Below the pieces are notes generated by a model that saw nothing but the letters and a program-made list of their open reading frames with translations, was not told the origin of the DNA and ran no database searches. Shown one piece after another: positions 62,561 to 64,000 of a DNA stretch of 64,000 nucleotides; positions within the stretch are counted from its first letter, which is position 1; every line of letters starts with the position of its first letter. The position numbers and the translations under genes were made by a program. The stretch is from Maridesulfovibrio zosterae DSM 11974 (GTDB taxonomy: Bacteria > Desulfobacterota > Desulfovibrionia > Desulfovibrionales > Desulfovibrionaceae): contig NZ_KE384342.1 of assembly GCF_000425265.1 (NCBI RefSeq), positions 762,245-826,244 of the forward strand, written 5' to 3'.

Positions 62561-62737
62561 CTATCCCATCTGTTTGTTATTGTTTCCTTTGATGGACATT
62601 TTTTTAGAAACTTTCGAGTTGATATTGCCACTATTTTTAAAGCTAATTTTAGTATGAATTTTTGCTGCTCCAAACCCTAATATAAAACTAACAATTGAAA
62701 TAACTGCTGATGCCTTAGTTATTGATTCCCAAAACAT
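62561..62737 (-). CDS. Small single-span membrane protein with RHIM-like C-terminus
   Basis: 58 residues. AGAGGA six bases upstream of ATG 62737. MFWESITKASAVISIVSFIL continues into GFGAAKIHT as one membrane helix (about 8-25). The tail is Ser/Asn/Lys-rich, and ends SIKGNNNKQMG (48-58), which matches DIEGNNNTQIG of the next gene at 7 of 11 positions. Stop is 4 bases before the next ATG, so the two are likely translated together. Not a named family. Possible membrane-damaging effector or anchor of the ABC-3C system. Confidence 0.65.
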   Translation of the reverse strand: MFWESITKASAVISIVSFILGFGAAKIHTKISFKNSGNINSKVSKKMSIKGNNNKQMG

Positions 62738-62874
62738 AAATATCCTCTCATGGTGTATGAATTATAATTTACGTACTGACTTATCAAGTCCTTACTGATA
62801 TGTACAGTTTAAATATCCTGCATAGGATAAGTAAATATTTAAATAGTGATGTATATAAACAATGAGGAGAAGTC

Positions 62875-63363
62875 ATGTGTAGCGATTTAGATATTGGCAA
62901 AGATTTTTTCCACTTTTTTGCTATGTTTGAGTATGCTTTAAAAACTAATGGATTTTGTCAAACCAACAAAAACAAAATCATTACGGGCGCGGACTGGGAA
63001 GGGTTTGCAGCCGCTAATCCGCATCTTTTTGACAACAGGACAAATACTCATACTAAAGAAAGTGTAGACTATTTAATTAATCAGCCACCAAAAAAACAGG
63101 CGCTAAGTGAAAAAGGTATGATTAAATGGATAGATCCACCTTTATATAATGATGTGGGTGACCATATTAAAATTACACGTTATATTAGGCAGGTAAGAAA
63201 TAATTTATTTCATGGCGGTAAATTTAAAGGCAATTATTTTTCAGCACAAGAAAGGAGCAGATACTTGATAAGTCACAGCACCATAATAATGCAGCACGTT
63301 ATTGCGAATCATTCAGAAATGAATGCGGCATTTGAAGGTGCGGATAACTCTATTCGGTTTTGA
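62875..63363 (+). CDS. HEPN-like protein
   Basis: 162 residues, mainly helical. YIRQVRNNLFHGGKF gives R108-x4-H113, the HEPN RNase motif (Rx4-6H), near the C-terminal side of the helical bundle as is usual. HEPN toxins cleave RNA in conflict systems. GAGGAG before ATG. Divergent from the ABC-3C operon with 137 bases between, so shared control is possible, but it may be an independent gene. Confidence 0.65.
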   Translation: MCSDLDIGKDFFHFFAMFEYALKTNGFCQTNKNKIITGADWEGFAAANPHLFDNRTNTHTKESVDYLINQPPKKQALSEKGMIKWIDPPLYNDVGDHIKITRYIRQVRNNLFHGGKFKGNYFSAQERSRYLISHSTIIMQHVIANHSEMNAAFEGADNSIRF

Positions 63364-63374
63364 TAAATTAAATG

Positions 63375-63399
63375 TAGGCAGTGTCGCACAGACTGCCTA
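63375..63399 (+). terminator. Hairpin after the HEPN-like gene
   Basis: TAGGCAGT and ACTGCCTA pair around a 9-base loop just after the stop. No T run follows, so termination is uncertain. Confidence 0.4.
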
Positions 63400-63512
63400 T
63401 TCCCTCAAATAATATGGAAATTTGAAAAAAACTTCCTCCGGTGAGTACCAACACGAGTACCCCAATTTACACACAAATAAAAACCAACTATTCCATAACT
63501 ATACACCACCAA

Positions 63513-63532
63513 TTCGATAGCCCCCGCCTCCA
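63513..63532 (+). other. Right attachment site (displaced ssrA 3' end)
   Basis: TTCGATAG then CCCCCGCCTCCA: 17 of 20 bases equal the tmRNA end at 47087-47106, and the following ATAAAGCTCAT resembles ATAAGCCCCAT after ssrA. The three changes sit where the displaced copy is no longer selected. Confidence 0.7.
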
Positions 63533-63736
63533 GATAAAGCTCATAATTATAACATCTTATATGTTTTAGCTATTAAGAACAGATCAAACTGTCCCAATAC
63601 TGTCCCATTTTTTTTAAATAGCCCCATTTCTAATGGCCCGCTTCCAGTTGGAAACGGACCTTTGTTTTAAGTTTATCCTGTCCTGAAATAGGTTTACCCA
63701 AAAGGCCCCATTTCAGGACAATTCATGCAAATAAAA

Positions 63737-63768
63737 AAGGGTTTACATCGTATTTGATGTAAACCCTT
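63737..63768. terminator. Bidirectional terminator
   Basis: AAGGGTTTACATC and GATGTAAACCCTT pair perfectly; flanks are A-rich and T-rich. It follows the minus-strand gene at the right edge. Confidence 0.85.
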
Positions 63769-63814
63769 AATTTTAATTATTTCCGGACGGAACTGTAACG
63801 CCGCCTCTGCTATT

Positions 63815-64000
63815 TTATCTTCGAATAGTTTCTGCCACGTCAAGCAGTCGCTCTCTCACTGTGAACATATAGCGAGCCATCTTTCCACGATGGTCAGCGA
63901 ACATGGAATCTTCTTTACCTCGCAAGACAACCATAGGGTTGAAGGTACAAATCTTGTTCATGGCCATCATAGCCTCTTCAAGGTTCTGAGTTCCACCCTT
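63815..64000 (-). CDS. Hypothetical protein, C-terminal part (partial)
   Basis: The frame enters from the right edge and stops at TAA (63815-63817). The 61 residues include QNLEEAMMAMNKICTFNPM and HRGKMARYMFTVRERL. Helical, no recognised family. Codon use is like the chromosome left of the element, so it marks the return to core sequence. Confidence 0.6.
   Translation of the reverse strand, partial: KGGTQNLEEAMMAMNKICTFNPMVVLRGKEDSMFADHRGKMARYMFTVRERLLDVAETIRR

Noticed and set aside
63364-63512. Missing 3' end of the truncated RelE toxin on the far side of the ABC-3C block
   Set aside because: No frame here resembles a RelE C-terminus on reading both strands by eye.

Overview
The window looks like a chromosomal segment of a marine sulfate-reducing Desulfovibrionaceae bacterium (Desulfovibrio/Maridesulfovibrio type). 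This is inferred from gene content: a 1193-residue PEP synthase-like protein, a fused succinyl-CoA synthetase, several small Desulfovibrio-type proteins, and a tmRNA tag reading ANDNYDYALAA. No 16S rRNA gene is present to confirm it.

Bases 1 to 47,109 are mostly core chromosome. The first 13 kb hold the end of fabI, the rpsF-rpsR-rplI-dnaB cluster, paaK, a DUF456 gene, thrC, tlyA, a FadL-type porin, a MuiA-like protein, galE, a methyltransferase and a DsbA-like lipoprotein. From 13 to 25 kb come a TIGR04073 lipoprotein, the large PEP synthase, birA, two tandem cyclic-nucleotide-binding proteins with FliG-C-like tails, a TVP38 membrane protein, a CCA-adding-type enzyme and two unknown genes. 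From 25 to 40 kb come fused sucCD, a glycosyltransferase, dapB, ligA, lolA, an ATC-hydrolase-like gene, ftsK, efp, aroQ, engB, lptFG and uppP. From 40 to 47 kb come two identical tRNA-Met(CAT) genes in a 238-bp-spaced duplication, envelope proteins, a CbiL-like/DUF4198 metal-uptake-type pair, a two-receiver HD-GYP protein and ssrA.

Bases from about 47,107 to 63,532 form a 16.4-kb integrative mobilizable element inserted at the 3' end of ssrA. A P4-type tyrosine integrase lies next to the intact tmRNA. A decayed copy of the tmRNA 3' end (17 of 20 bases) marks the other boundary. The mobility half carries an AlpA-like regulator, a DUF3987 protein whose 3' end is full of TGACACC/GGTGTCA heptamers, and a ColE1-type mobilization module: mobC, then a relaxase gene with mbeB-like and mbeD-like genes nested inside it in another frame. 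The cargo half carries an ankyrin protein, two class-II Fic proteins, a nuclease-helicase (PD-(D/E)XK plus DUF2075), a parvulin, antitoxin genes, a truncated RelE toxin, remnants of Fic and RhuM genes, and a compact ABC three-component (ABC-3C) conflict system with a HEPN-type gene divergent from it.

The most interesting system is this ABC-3C operon (59,976-62,737). It is preceded by a 58-residue single-membrane-span protein whose last 11 residues (SIKGNNNKQMG) match a motif in the neighbouring ABC-3C C-terminal-domain protein (DIEGNNNTQIG). The motif resembles a RHIM-like amyloid signalling motif and suggests membrane recruitment of the system. After the element, the chromosome resumes with the 3' end of an unrecognised gene.
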